NCBI RefSeq assembly: GCF_051172195.1
Contig: NZ_JBPJAQ010000004.1
Span: 186,001 to 250,000 of the forward strand
DNA length: 64,000 nt
DNA from: Paludibaculum fermentans_A
GTDB lineage: Bacteria > Acidobacteriota > Terriglobia > Bryobacterales > Bryobacteraceae
Reading direction: 5' to 3'
In this document: piece after piece, positions 35,812 to 44,370 of the stretch
Position numbering within the stretch: position 1 is the stretch's first letter
Layout of the letters: each line of letters begins with the position of its first letter
Notes under the pieces: model-generated
What the model was told of the DNA's origin: nothing
What the model saw: the letters and a program-made list of their open reading frames with translations, nothing else
The model's database searches: none
Position numbers and translations under genes: made by a program

Positions 35812-35843
35812 GGACCTGAAGGTCCGTATTCAGCAGGCCTGCT
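35812..35843. repeat. Palindromes between nuoA and the ABC-2 permease gene
   Basis: Two inverted repeats lie in the 74-bp divergent gap: GGACC TGAA GGTCC (35812-35825) and the perfect 12-bp palindrome AGCAGGCCTGCT (35832-35843). They could be operator sites or part of a 5' leader of the permease gene. Confidence 0.35.
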
Positions 35844-35854
35844 AGAATTCAAGT

Positions 35855-36691
35855 TTGAGCACCGCAGCCATTCCGTCTCCCCGTCTGCGTCTGCCCGGCG
35901 CGATGTTCCTGCGCGTCCTGGTCGAGCGCAGGGCCCTGATCTATCAGATGGTCCGGCGCGATTTCGGCCAGCGCTTCGTCGGCAGCGCCGCCGGCTGGCT
36001 GTGGACCCTCATCCACCCGCTGGTCACGCTGGCCAGTTGGGTATTCGTCTTCCAATACTGCATGAAGGCGCCCGCCCCCAGCGCGGCCTGCGGCGGCAAC
36101 TACACGCTTTGTCTCTTCTGCGGCTATCTGCCCTGGCTGCTGTTCAGCGACACCGTCCAGCGCTCGGCCACGGCGCTGCTCGATCAGTCGAACCTGATTA
36201 CGAAGACAGTCTTTCCCTCTGAGATCGTGCCGGTCACCCTGTTCCTTTCCTCGCTGGGCAGCCACCTCTTCGCCGTAGCCATCGCCATCGGGGTAGTGCG
36301 CTACACCACCGGCCATTTCAGCGTACTGATCCTGCTGCTGCCCATCTATACGATCTTCCTGGGGCTGTTCGCCATCGGCGTCGGCTGGATCGCCGCCAGC
36401 CTGCAGGTCTACCTGCGGGATACGGCACAGGTCGTCATCGTGATGCTCACCGCCTGGTTCTGGATCACACCCATCTTCATCGACGAAACGGCCTTTCCCG
36501 TCCGGGCCCGCTTCCTCATCCGCTGGAATCCGCTGGCTTATGTCGTGAAGGGCTATCGGGAGCGGCTGCTGACCGCTACCATCCCCTCCCTGGAAGATTT
36601 CCTCTACCTGGCCGCCGTTTCCATCGCCGTCTTCGCTATCGGCGGCATGTTCTTCCGCCACTTGAAGCGCGGCTTTGCCGATGTCCTGTAG
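35855..36691 (+). CDS. ABC-2 type permease (polysaccharide export, Wzm/TagG-like)
   Basis: The 278-aa product has an N-terminal segment RDFGQRFVGSAAGWLWTLIHPLVTLASWVFVF and six transmembrane segments, as in ABC-2 permeases that export O-antigen or teichoic acid chains. The RWNPLAYVVKGYRERLL segment near the C-terminus is a family hallmark. No ATP-binding partner is adjacent; the next gene is a sulfatase homologue. The start is uncertain: TTG 35855 extends a basic N-terminus, ATG 35903 would begin MFLRVLVERRAL. Neither has a clear ribosome site. Confidence 0.82.
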   Translation: MSTAAIPSPRLRLPGAMFLRVLVERRALIYQMVRRDFGQRFVGSAAGWLWTLIHPLVTLASWVFVFQYCMKAPAPSAACGGNYTLCLFCGYLPWLLFSDTVQRSATALLDQSNLITKTVFPSEIVPVTLFLSSLGSHLFAVAIAIGVVRYTTGHFSVLILLLPIYTIFLGLFAIGVGWIAASLQVYLRDTAQVVIVMLTAWFWITPIFIDETAFPVRARFLIRWNPLAYVVKGYRERLLTATIPSLEDFLYLAAVSIAVFAIGGMFFRHLKRGFADVL

Positions 36692-36718
36692 GCTAAATAG
36701 TTTGGAGTTGCTCGCAAG

Positions 36719-38017
36719 ATGAACTGGACCCGACGAACATTCCTGACCAGCGCCTCCGCCGCGCCCCTCTTCGCCCAACGGCGCGGAAAGAAGGGCGATG
36801 CGCCCGGCCCCAAACCCAACATCCTGCTCATCATGGCGGATGAGGTGCCCTCCTGGGTCCTGGGCTGCTACGGCAATCAGGAGATGCCCACGCCGAACAT
36901 CGACCGGATGGCGGCCGGTGGATCGCGCTTCGTCCGGAGCTTCGCCTGCACGCCGGTCGCAACGCCCAACCGGATCACTATCATGAGCGGACGGACTCCG
37001 CGGCAGCACGGCGTGCACGACGCCGCGGCGGCAATCCCCGGCTCGTTTGGCAGCGAGAAACTGCTCTCCGACGTACTTTCCCAGAATGGCTACCACTGCG
37101 GGTACGCCGGCTTGTGGGATGCCGGTTCCGGTGCGCCCGGCCATGGCTTCAGCTCCGCCGCGACCGCCATCTCGGGTAAGGGCTCGGCGGCGGAAACCGT
37201 CACCAGCGAAGCGCTGTCGTTCCTCGACCAGCAGAAAAAGGACGCTCCATTTTTCCTGGCCCTCTCCTACCCCAGCCCGATGGTCTTGCAGGAAAGCAGC
37301 GCCAGGCAGTTCCACGCCCGCTTCGCCTCCGCCAAGTTCGAAAGCTATGGGACGATGCCTGTCGCGGCGCATGCCGCACGCGGTAAGGAGCATCTGTCCG
37401 ATACCCTCGGCAGCCTGCGGAAATATGCGGCAGGCTTGACCGAACTGGACGGCCAACTCGCTGCCTTGCCCGGCAGGCTACTGGCCAAGAGCCTCTTCGA
37501 CAACACCCTCATCGTCTTCGCCGGCACCTCGGGCCACCTGCTGGGCCGCCACGGGCTTTGGGGTGACGGGCGTTCTTCCAATCCGGCCAATATGTACGAC
37601 GAAGCCGTCGGCGTCCCCATGATCTGGCAATGGCCGGGCTTGATCCCTGTGCAGGCCGCGCGGCCCGAGGTCGTCAGCTCCTACGACGTCTTCCCTACCC
37701 TGTGCTCAGCCGCCGGCCTGAAGTCCGACGCCAAATCCCTGTGCGGCCGCGACTTCCTGCAAGTGGTCATGAATCGCGTTCCGGCCCAGAAGAAGGCTTG
37801 GTCCGACCTGATTTTTGCTGACCTCGGCGACACGGAGATGGCACGCGACAACTACTACAAGGTGGTCATGCGCGACGGCGGCCAAGGCGCCAACGAATTC
37901 TACGACCTTCGCCAGGATTCGCTGGAGAAGAACAACCGCTTCGATAACCCGGGCTATGTCACGGTCCGCGACAACATGGCCAAGAGCCTCGCCGATTGGC
38001 GTCAGACCTACGCCTGA
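36719..38017 (+). CDS. Tat-exported sulfatase-like protein, catalytic residues lost
   Basis: The 432-aa product starts MNWTRRTFLTSASAAPLFA (twin-arginine signal) and has the sulfatase fold: NILLIMADE, LGCYGNQEMPTPNIDRMAAGG, SGRTPRQHGVH. Where active type I sulfatases have C/S-x-P-S-R for formylglycine, this protein has ATPNR (in CTPVATPNRITIMSGR), so the catalytic Cys is Ala. The C-terminal metal motif TSDHGD is changed to GTSGH, and the N-terminal DD is DE. Hydrolysis by the known mechanism is not expected; a binding or scaffold role, or a changed chemistry, is possible. No formylglycine-generating enzyme is adjacent. Confidence 0.82.
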   Translation: MNWTRRTFLTSASAAPLFAQRRGKKGDAPGPKPNILLIMADEVPSWVLGCYGNQEMPTPNIDRMAAGGSRFVRSFACTPVATPNRITIMSGRTPRQHGVHDAAAAIPGSFGSEKLLSDVLSQNGYHCGYAGLWDAGSGAPGHGFSSAATAISGKGSAAETVTSEALSFLDQQKKDAPFFLALSYPSPMVLQESSARQFHARFASAKFESYGTMPVAAHAARGKEHLSDTLGSLRKYAAGLTELDGQLAALPGRLLAKSLFDNTLIVFAGTSGHLLGRHGLWGDGRSSNPANMYDEAVGVPMIWQWPGLIPVQAARPEVVSSYDVFPTLCSAAGLKSDAKSLCGRDFLQVVMNRVPAQKKAWSDLIFADLGDTEMARDNYYKVVMRDGGQGANEFYDLRQDSLEKNNRFDNPGYVTVRDNMAKSLADWRQTYA

Positions 38018-38019
38018 AC

Positions 38020-38991
38020 CTATTTCCCGAAGACCGCTTTGACGCCGGCCGGACCGGCAAAGACACAGACAGCGGAATGTCCACAGCCCGGGGCGATCTC
38101 CAGGCTGTGCGCCGCGTTGAACTGCGTTTTCATGTAGTTGAAGAAAATGAGGCCGCGCTCCTTGCGGTTCGGTCCCTGGGCGATGGCGCGGCACGAGCGA
38201 TCGAGGCTGGAGTCGTCGGTACGGGTATCCAATGCGCCGAGGATGTAGGTAACGTTGCGGCGCGGATACTGCTCCAGGATGTTCTCCTCAGAGCTCCCTG
38301 CCGCATAACCCGTCCTCTTTTCCATACCGTAGCGGTACTGATTGTAGGTCGTGCAGTTGGCCGCGTCCCAATACTTGACGAACTTGCCGGAGCACCGGCC
38401 GTTCTCCGAACAGGTGGCGCCCAGTTGCATCCGCATCTCGTTCAGGTAGAAATAGCTGGATGGGTTGGCCGCCACATACCGCACCGGAACGTGCATGCGA
38501 GCTTCCATGCGGTTGACCGCGGCGTAACGCTGGACGAACTGGCCACCGGCCGAGTGTCCCGCCACCACCACTTCCTTCAAATCGGGAAACCGTTCCGAAG
38601 AGTTCAGGCTCTCCAGGATCTGATCAATCACGTCGTAGGACGTTGTCCGGCCGACAACGGCCGGTTCTCCGGAGGTCCAGCCGCCGCCGTTCCACTCCAG
38701 TTCTCCCACCTCGATGGAATCACCGCCGGCCCTCGACTTGAAGTGTGGTGCAATGACGACGGTCTTTTCGATCTCGCCCGCGGCCATGGTCGACGCCAGG
38801 GCCCAGCGGTAGTACTCCTCGGCATTCCGTCCGGCGCCGTGGATCAGCAGGAAGGCGCGCTCAACACCGGGATGGGCGGCACCGGATAGGGAATGACTGC
38901 GCCAGAGGGTGACAAATCCGTAGGCGGACCCAATATGTTCGGTCTGGGCTGGCGGATTGACCATCAGGAGCGCCAGAATCGGCAGCAGCAT
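38020..38991 (-). CDS. Exported alpha/beta hydrolase
   Basis: The 323-aa product has a signal peptide (MLLPILALLMVNPPAQT), an alpha/beta-hydrolase oxyanion region FLLIHGAGRNAEEYYRWAL, the nucleophile elbow VVVAGHSAGGQFVQRYA, and a late His in GCGHSAVC. Cys pairs (NGRC, NCTTY, RSCRA, GCGHSAVC) suggest disulfides in a secreted enzyme. It may be a lipase- or polyhydroxyalkanoate depolymerase-like esterase; the substrate is not defined. The start is ATG 38991. It lies downstream of, and in the same direction as, the gamma-glutamyltransferase gene. Confidence 0.78.
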   Translation of the reverse strand: MLLPILALLMVNPPAQTEHIGSAYGFVTLWRSHSLSGAAHPGVERAFLLIHGAGRNAEEYYRWALASTMAAGEIEKTVVIAPHFKSRAGGDSIEVGELEWNGGGWTSGEPAVVGRTTSYDVIDQILESLNSSERFPDLKEVVVAGHSAGGQFVQRYAAVNRMEARMHVPVRYVAANPSSYFYLNEMRMQLGATCSENGRCSGKFVKYWDAANCTTYNQYRYGMEKRTGYAAGSSEENILEQYPRRNVTYILGALDTRTDDSSLDRSCRAIAQGPNRKERGLIFFNYMKTQFNAAHSLEIAPGCGHSAVCVFAGPAGVKAVFGK

Positions 38992-39022
38992 GGCTCCTTC
39001 CCAACATAGCTCACCCACCGGG

Positions 39023-40786
39023 CTAACGGCCGAAGATGAATCTCGACCGGCGCGGGTCCGCACCGCCGTCCAACACCCCATTGTCGATGCGGATGACGGT
39101 TGGCGCTGAACCGTTGGACCACGGCCCCAGAATCGCCAAGCGGTGCCCCTTTTCGAGCAGCTTCTTAGCGGTGGCTTCCGGTATCCGGGATTCGATGTTG
39201 ACCCGCCCCGGGCTGAACTCGTGGTTCCCAAACGAGGCGTAGAAGTGTTCCGTCTGCAGTCGCGGCACTTCCACCGCCTCCTGCGGACTCATGCCGAAAT
39301 CGATGAGGTTCAGCAGCACCTGCAGCATCGCCTGATCCTGGTTATCTCCACCAGGCGTCGACATCGCCAGCCACGGCTTGCCGTCTTTGAGCACAATGGT
39401 GGGACTCAGCGTCACGCGCGGCCGCTTTCCCGGCTCCAGCAGGTTGGCATGGCCCGCGGTGAGGACGAACGACTCCAGCCGCATACTGTAGGGGATGCCG
39501 GTATCTCCGGCGATCACCGATGGCAGCCAGGCGCCGCTGGGTGTCGCCGAAAAGACATTGCCGAACCGGTCGACCACGTTGATGCAGGTCGTGTCGTGAT
39601 CGATCGGCTCACCGTGGGTATTTGAAGCCAGCGCCATGGGACCGCCCAGGTTGCCGGGACGGTGCTCGATCGAGGCGTGCTCGGGATCGATCAGCTTGGC
39701 GCGGTCAGCGGCGTACTCCTTCGAGAGCAGCGCCTCGGCTGGGATCTTCGAGAACTTGGGGTCACCGTAGTACCGGTCCCGGTCGGCAAAGGCGAGCTTC
39801 AAAGCCTCGATCACCGTGTGTAGATACTCCGGCGAGTTGTGCCGCATCGCTTTCAGGTCGAAGCGCTCCAGGATGTTCAGCGCCTGGATCATCACCGGCC
39901 CCTGCGTCCAAAAACCCGGCTTGATAATGCCGTAACCGCGGTAGGTGCCAACAGCCGGCTGATCCGTCTCGGCGTGGAACTTCGCCAGGTCCTCATACCG
40001 CAGCAGCCCGTCGTTCGCCTGCGAAAACTCGGCCAGCTTGTGTCCAATGGAGCCCTGGTAGAACTCGTCGCGCACCGCCTTGAGCTTGGCGGCCCGATCC
40101 CCCTTGGCATTCTTTTCCACCGTGCAGAGCGACTCCAGCGTGGCGGCAAGAGTGGGCGATCGGAAGATCTCACCCCGCTTGGGCGGCTCACCGCCGGGCA
40201 GGAAGAACTGCTCGGAGGCCGGCCACAGATGCAGGAAGTTGCGCAGTTCCCCAATAAACCGCGCATACTCGTCAGGAATGGGGAAGCCGTGCGCAGCCTC
40301 AATCGCAGGCTGGACCACCTCACAGTACGACTTCGAGCCGTGCTGCGAGAGCGCCAGAATCAGTCCATCGAACATGCCGGGGACGACGGCCGCCTTCAGC
40401 CCGATGGAAGGGATCGGCGCCATGCGGCTGGGTTCCTCCCACGCCTCCGGCTTGCGGACCCGGTAGAACTCCGGCGTAGCCAAGGCGGGTGCTGTACCCA
40501 CTCCGCTGATGGCGATGGCAGGCTTGCCGGCCATCAGGATCAGCATCGGCACCTCACCGCCCAATCCAATGCGCGATTGCTCAGTCACCGTGGCTGTGAG
40601 GATCCCCGCGACACCAGCGTCCACAGCGTTGCCGCCCGTCGTCAGCATCCGCCATCCGGCTTCAACCTGGAAGTTGTTCCCGGCGCCCACCATCTCCCGC
40701 GTCCCGCGTACCGGCGGAAACATGGTGGCCGGCTGGGCTTCGGCAAGCATCACGAAAAGTGGGCACAGCAGAAAAAGTCGGTTCAT
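39023..40786 (-). CDS. Gamma-glutamyltransferase family protein
   Basis: The 587-aa product has a signal peptide and the GGT fold: GGNAVDAGVAGILTATVTEQSRIGLGG, and the autocleavage region HDTTCINVVDRFGNVFSATPSGAW, where the Thr after the Asp is the catalytic nucleophile freed by self-cleavage. STPGGDNQDQAMLQVLLNLIDFGM fits the second subunit. It hydrolyses or transfers gamma-glutamyl groups in the periplasm. Its ATG overlaps the RNA methyltransferase stop by 4 bp. A dedicated substrate is unknown; no glutathione genes are near. Confidence 0.86.
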   Translation of the reverse strand: MNRLFLLCPLFVMLAEAQPATMFPPVRGTREMVGAGNNFQVEAGWRMLTTGGNAVDAGVAGILTATVTEQSRIGLGGEVPMLILMAGKPAIAISGVGTAPALATPEFYRVRKPEAWEEPSRMAPIPSIGLKAAVVPGMFDGLILALSQHGSKSYCEVVQPAIEAAHGFPIPDEYARFIGELRNFLHLWPASEQFFLPGGEPPKRGEIFRSPTLAATLESLCTVEKNAKGDRAAKLKAVRDEFYQGSIGHKLAEFSQANDGLLRYEDLAKFHAETDQPAVGTYRGYGIIKPGFWTQGPVMIQALNILERFDLKAMRHNSPEYLHTVIEALKLAFADRDRYYGDPKFSKIPAEALLSKEYAADRAKLIDPEHASIEHRPGNLGGPMALASNTHGEPIDHDTTCINVVDRFGNVFSATPSGAWLPSVIAGDTGIPYSMRLESFVLTAGHANLLEPGKRPRVTLSPTIVLKDGKPWLAMSTPGGDNQDQAMLQVLLNLIDFGMSPQEAVEVPRLQTEHFYASFGNHEFSPGRVNIESRIPEATAKKLLEKGHRLAILGPWSNGSAPTVIRIDNGVLDGGADPRRSRFIFGR

Positions 40787-41259
40787 CGTCTCTCCCGGAA
40801 TTTGCGCAGCAGTTCGTACACCACGACGCCGCCCGCGGTGGCGACGTTCAATGAGTTTTTGACACCGTTCATCGGAAGGCGGATGTGGGCATCGCAGGAA
40901 GCGAGCACGCCCTCGCCCAGCCCGTCCACCTCATTGCCGAACACAACACACACCGGCCAGGCCGGTTGCCAGTCGAAAATGTCCGTCGCAGTGTCGCCGG
41001 TTTCGATAGCGGCCACATGGTAACCCCGGGCTCGCATCATGCGCAGCGGCACCAGCGCGTCGGTGTGATACTCCCAGGGCACTGTCTCCTCGGCGCCCAG
41101 CGCGGTCTTGCCGATGCCCTCCTGCGGCGGGTGCGCGGTGATGCCGCACAGCACTAGGCGCTCGAGCCTCACGGCGTCCGCTGTTCGGAAAAATGCTCCG
41201 ACGTTGTACATGCTGCGTACATGATCGAGCACGACCACGACTGGCAATCGGCTATCCAC
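40783..41259 (-). CDS. SpoU/TrmH-type RNA 2'-O-methyltransferase
   Basis: The product (about 158 aa) has the SPOUT trefoil-knot motifs: LDHVRSMYNVGAFFRTADA (motif 1), VVFGNEVDGLGEGVL (motif 2) and LPMNGVKNSLNVATAGGVVVYE (motif 3). It methylates the 2'-OH of a tRNA or rRNA nucleotide using SAM. No N-terminal RNA-binding extension is present. The start is uncertain: GTG 41259 gives the typical compact length, whereas the frame stays open into the divergent hutH gene. It overlaps the gamma-glutamyltransferase start by 4 bp. Confidence 0.85.
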   Translation of the reverse strand: MDSRLPVVVVLDHVRSMYNVGAFFRTADAVRLERLVLCGITAHPPQEGIGKTALGAEETVPWEYHTDALVPLRMMRARGYHVAAIETGDTATDIFDWQPAWPVCVVFGNEVDGLGEGVLASCDAHIRLPMNGVKNSLNVATAGGVVVYELLRKFRERR

Positions 41260-41287
41260 GATGAAAGGACTAGGATAGCGTGAAGGT

Positions 41288-42808
41288 ATGGTTAGTCTGA
41301 ACGGATCCGTGTTGACCCTGGAAGATGTCGCCCGGGTAGCCCGCCAGGGCGCTGAGGTGGAGTTGGACCCGCATGCCGTCAAACGCATGCGGGCCGCGCG
41401 CGAAGTAATCGACCGCCTGGCCGCCGGCGACGCCCCCGTCTACGCCGTGAATACCGGCGTCGGCCTGCTGGCGGACACCCGCGTCGCGCCCGAGGAACTC
41501 GAGCAGTTGCAGCGCAATGTCGTGCGCTCGCATGCCTGCGGCGTCGGCGAACCCTTGCCGCTGGAGGTGGTTCGGGCCATCATGCTGATCCGGGCCAACG
41601 TCCTGGCCAAAGGCGTCTCCGGCATCCGGCCCGTCGTGGCGCGGCGCATTTGCGGCCTGTTGAACAAAGGCGTCACGCCGCTGGTTCCTTCCCGCGGCAG
41701 CGTCGGCGCCAGCGGCGATCTCGCGCCCCTGGCCCACATCGCCCTCGTGCTGATCGGCGAAGGCGAGGCAATCTACCAGGGCCAGCGGATGAGTGGCGCA
41801 GCCGCGCTCTCGGCGGCCCTGCTGGAGCCGCTGCGATTGCATTCCAAAGAGGGCATCTCGCTGGTCAATGGGACCCAGGCCATGCTCGCGCTGGGCACGC
41901 TCGCGCTGCTCGACTCAGAAGACCTGGCGCAAGCCGCCGATGTCGCCTGCGCGCTCTCCCTGGACGCCCTGCGCGGTACGCCCAAAGCATTCGATCCCCG
42001 CATCCACGAGGTCCGGCCGCATCCGGGCCAGGTGGCCAGCGCGAAGTTGCTGCGGCAGTTGCTGGAAGGCAGCGAGATCCGCGCCTCGCACCAGGCCTGC
42101 CGGCGCGTCCAGGACGCATACTCCCTGCGTTGCGCTCCGCAGGTGCACGGCGCCGTCCGCGACACGCTCACTGAGGCGCGGCGCGTCTTCAGCATCGAAC
42201 TGAACTCAGCCACGGACAACCCGTTGGTCTTCGGCGAGGAGACGCTCTCCGGCGGGAATTTCCACGGCCAGCACCTTGCCTTTGCCATGGACTTCCTGGC
42301 AATCGCCCTCACCGCCCTGGCCGGCATCAGCGAGCGCCGCATCGACCGCCTGGTGAATCCAGCCCTGAACGAGGGCCTGCCGCCCTTCCTGGCCCACCAC
42401 CCGGGCCTCGAATCCGGCTACATGATGCTGCAGGTGACCGCCGCCGCCCTCGTGGCCGAGTGCCGCGTGCTGGCCACACCGGCCTCGCCAGGCAGCATCA
42501 CCACCAGCGGCAACAAGGAGGATTTCGTCAGCATGGGCATGACTTCGGCTTTGAAACTCAGCCAGATGGCGGAGCTTGTCCGGCAAGTGCTGGCGATCGA
42601 GCTCATGACCGCCACCCAGGCTCTCGAATGCCTCAGCCCGTTGAAGACCAGTCCGCTGTTGGAAGAGATTCGCACCGCGTTCACCGCCGTATGTCCGCCG
42701 CGCAAGGACGACCAACCCTTCTCCGCCGGCATGGCCGCCGCCGCCGAATGGCTGAAACGCTGGCAAGCCGTGCGGCCTCCCGCCGTGGCCGCGATTGACG
42801 CACAATAG
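41288..42808 (+). CDS. hutH: Histidine ammonia-lyase
   Basis: The 506-aa product has the MIO-forming triad Ala-Ser-Gly at 141-143 (SRGSVGASGDLAPLAH), preceded by YAVNTGVG and followed by ISLVNGTQAM, RASHQACRRVQDAYSLRCAPQVHG and NSATDNPLVF, the order of bacterial HutH. It deaminates histidine to urocanate. The SHQACRRVQDAYSLRCAPQ segment is HAL-type rather than phenylalanine-type. No hutU, hutI or other hut genes are adjacent; the neighbour downstream by 5 bp is a serine hydrolase, so histidine degradation may be coded elsewhere. Confidence 0.93.
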   Translation: MVSLNGSVLTLEDVARVARQGAEVELDPHAVKRMRAAREVIDRLAAGDAPVYAVNTGVGLLADTRVAPEELEQLQRNVVRSHACGVGEPLPLEVVRAIMLIRANVLAKGVSGIRPVVARRICGLLNKGVTPLVPSRGSVGASGDLAPLAHIALVLIGEGEAIYQGQRMSGAAALSAALLEPLRLHSKEGISLVNGTQAMLALGTLALLDSEDLAQAADVACALSLDALRGTPKAFDPRIHEVRPHPGQVASAKLLRQLLEGSEIRASHQACRRVQDAYSLRCAPQVHGAVRDTLTEARRVFSIELNSATDNPLVFGEETLSGGNFHGQHLAFAMDFLAIALTALAGISERRIDRLVNPALNEGLPPFLAHHPGLESGYMMLQVTAAALVAECRVLATPASPGSITTSGNKEDFVSMGMTSALKLSQMAELVRQVLAIELMTATQALECLSPLKTSPLLEEIRTAFTAVCPPRKDDQPFSAGMAAAAEWLKRWQAVRPPAVAAIDAQ

Positions 42809-42813
42809 TCCCA

Positions 42814-44370
42814 ATGCGTCTCGCAACCGCCCTCCTCACACTCGCCTTCGCACTACCTTCGTTCGGCTTGGCCCAGCCCAATCTCGACTCCGCCGTAGAG
42901 CGAGCCTTGAAGGAATTCAACATCCCCGGCATCGCCGTGGGCGTCATCAAGGACGGCCAGTTGGTACTGGCGAAGGGCTACGGCGTGCGGAAGCTGGGCG
43001 ACCCTGCTCCGGTAACTCCGGATACGCTCTTCGGAGTCGCGTCGAACACCAAGGCCTTCACCGCCGCATCCCTGGCCATCCTGGTGGACGAGGGCAAGCT
43101 GCGGTGGGACGATCCCGTGATCCAGTACCTGCCCGCCTTCCAGATGTACGATCCCTACGTCACACGGGAGATGACCATTCGCGACCTGCTGGTCCATCGC
43201 AGCGGCCTGGGCCTGGGTGCGGGCGACCTGATGTTCTTCCCCACCAGCACACTGAGTTCGGCTGAGATCGTGAAGCGGCTGCGCTGGGTACGACCGGCGA
43301 CCAGCTTCCGCAGCCGCTATGCCTACGACAATGTCCTGTACTTGGTGGCCGGCCAGGTGATCGAAGCGGTCAGCGGCAAACCGTGGGATGCCTTTGTCCG
43401 CGAGCGCTTCTTCAAGCCGCTGGGCATGACGCGCTCCACCACCAGTTCCACGGTCTTGAAGCCCGGCATGGACTACGCTACCCCACATGCCGCCGCGGAA
43501 GGGAAACTGGAGCCCATCGCCCTGACAAATCTCGACAACAATGCGCCGGCCGGAGCCATTCAGTCCAGCGTCAACGATATGGCCCATTGGGTGGTCGCCC
43601 AACTGAACGGCGGCGAGTACAACGGCACCCGGCTCTTCAGCGCCAAACAGAACCAGGAGATGTGGTCGGCCAACACCGTGATGCCCGTCGGCAATCCGCC
43701 CGGCGAACTCTCCGAGGCCAAGCCGAACTTCCAGGCGTACGGCCTGGGCTGGGTGGTGTCCGACTATCGCGGCACGAAGATGATCCATCACACCGGCGGC
43801 CTGGCCGGCATGGTCACCCGTGTCACCATGCTTCCGTCCCTGAAGCTGGGCGTGCTCGTCTTCACGAATCAGGAAGTGGGCGCGGCTTTCAACGCGATCA
43901 CCTACACCGTGCTGGACCACTACCTCAATGCCCCGGCCAAGGATTGGGTGGGTGCTTACGCCACCTACCAGGCCGGGCGTGTGGCCGAAGCCGGCGAAAC
44001 CGTCAGCAAAGCAGCAGCCGGCCGCAATACGAATTCGAAGCCCTCCCTGCCGCTGGCCAGCTATGCCGGACGCTTCCGCGATGCCTGGTATGGCGATGTG
44101 CTGATCGAAGAAAAAGACGGTAAGCTGCTGATCCGCTTCTCGCACTCCCCGTCATTGACCGGTGAGCTGGTCCACTGGCAGTACGATACCTTCGTGGCGC
44201 GCTGGAACGACCGCACGCTGCTGGCGGACGCCTACATGACCTTCACGTTGAAGCCCGACGGCAAGCTCGACTCCGCCAAGATGGTCGCCGTCTCGCCGCT
44301 CACCGACTTCAGCTTCGACTTCCACGACCTCTTCCTGCGGCCAGTCGCCGCCGACGCCAAGCCCTATTGA
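42814..44370 (+). CDS. Beta-lactamase-family serine hydrolase with C-terminal DUF3471-like domain
   Basis: The 518-aa product has a signal peptide, the class C/PBP-type SxxK (GVASNTKAFT), YxN (RYAYDNVLYLV) and a late HTGG in MIHHTGGLAGM. Its C-terminal part (SYAGRFRDAWYGDVLIEEKDGKLLIRF) looks like the DUF3471 domain often fused to such enzymes. Known activities are beta-lactamase, esterase and D-aminopeptidase; this one is undefined. It is 5 bp downstream of hutH. Its stop overlaps the OPT transporter stop (convergent). Confidence 0.88.
   Translation: MRLATALLTLAFALPSFGLAQPNLDSAVERALKEFNIPGIAVGVIKDGQLVLAKGYGVRKLGDPAPVTPDTLFGVASNTKAFTAASLAILVDEGKLRWDDPVIQYLPAFQMYDPYVTREMTIRDLLVHRSGLGLGAGDLMFFPTSTLSSAEIVKRLRWVRPATSFRSRYAYDNVLYLVAGQVIEAVSGKPWDAFVRERFFKPLGMTRSTTSSTVLKPGMDYATPHAAAEGKLEPIALTNLDNNAPAGAIQSSVNDMAHWVVAQLNGGEYNGTRLFSAKQNQEMWSANTVMPVGNPPGELSEAKPNFQAYGLGWVVSDYRGTKMIHHTGGLAGMVTRVTMLPSLKLGVLVFTNQEVGAAFNAITYTVLDHYLNAPAKDWVGAYATYQAGRVAEAGETVSKAAAGRNTNSKPSLPLASYAGRFRDAWYGDVLIEEKDGKLLIRFSHSPSLTGELVHWQYDTFVARWNDRTLLADAYMTFTLKPDGKLDSAKMVAVSPLTDFSFDFHDLFLRPVAADAKPY

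Noticed and set aside
35849..37456. A 535-codon minus-strand frame
   Set aside because: It runs antisense across the ABC-2 permease and sulfatase-like gene, both of which have clear domains. It reads as low-complexity Gly, Gln and Arg.
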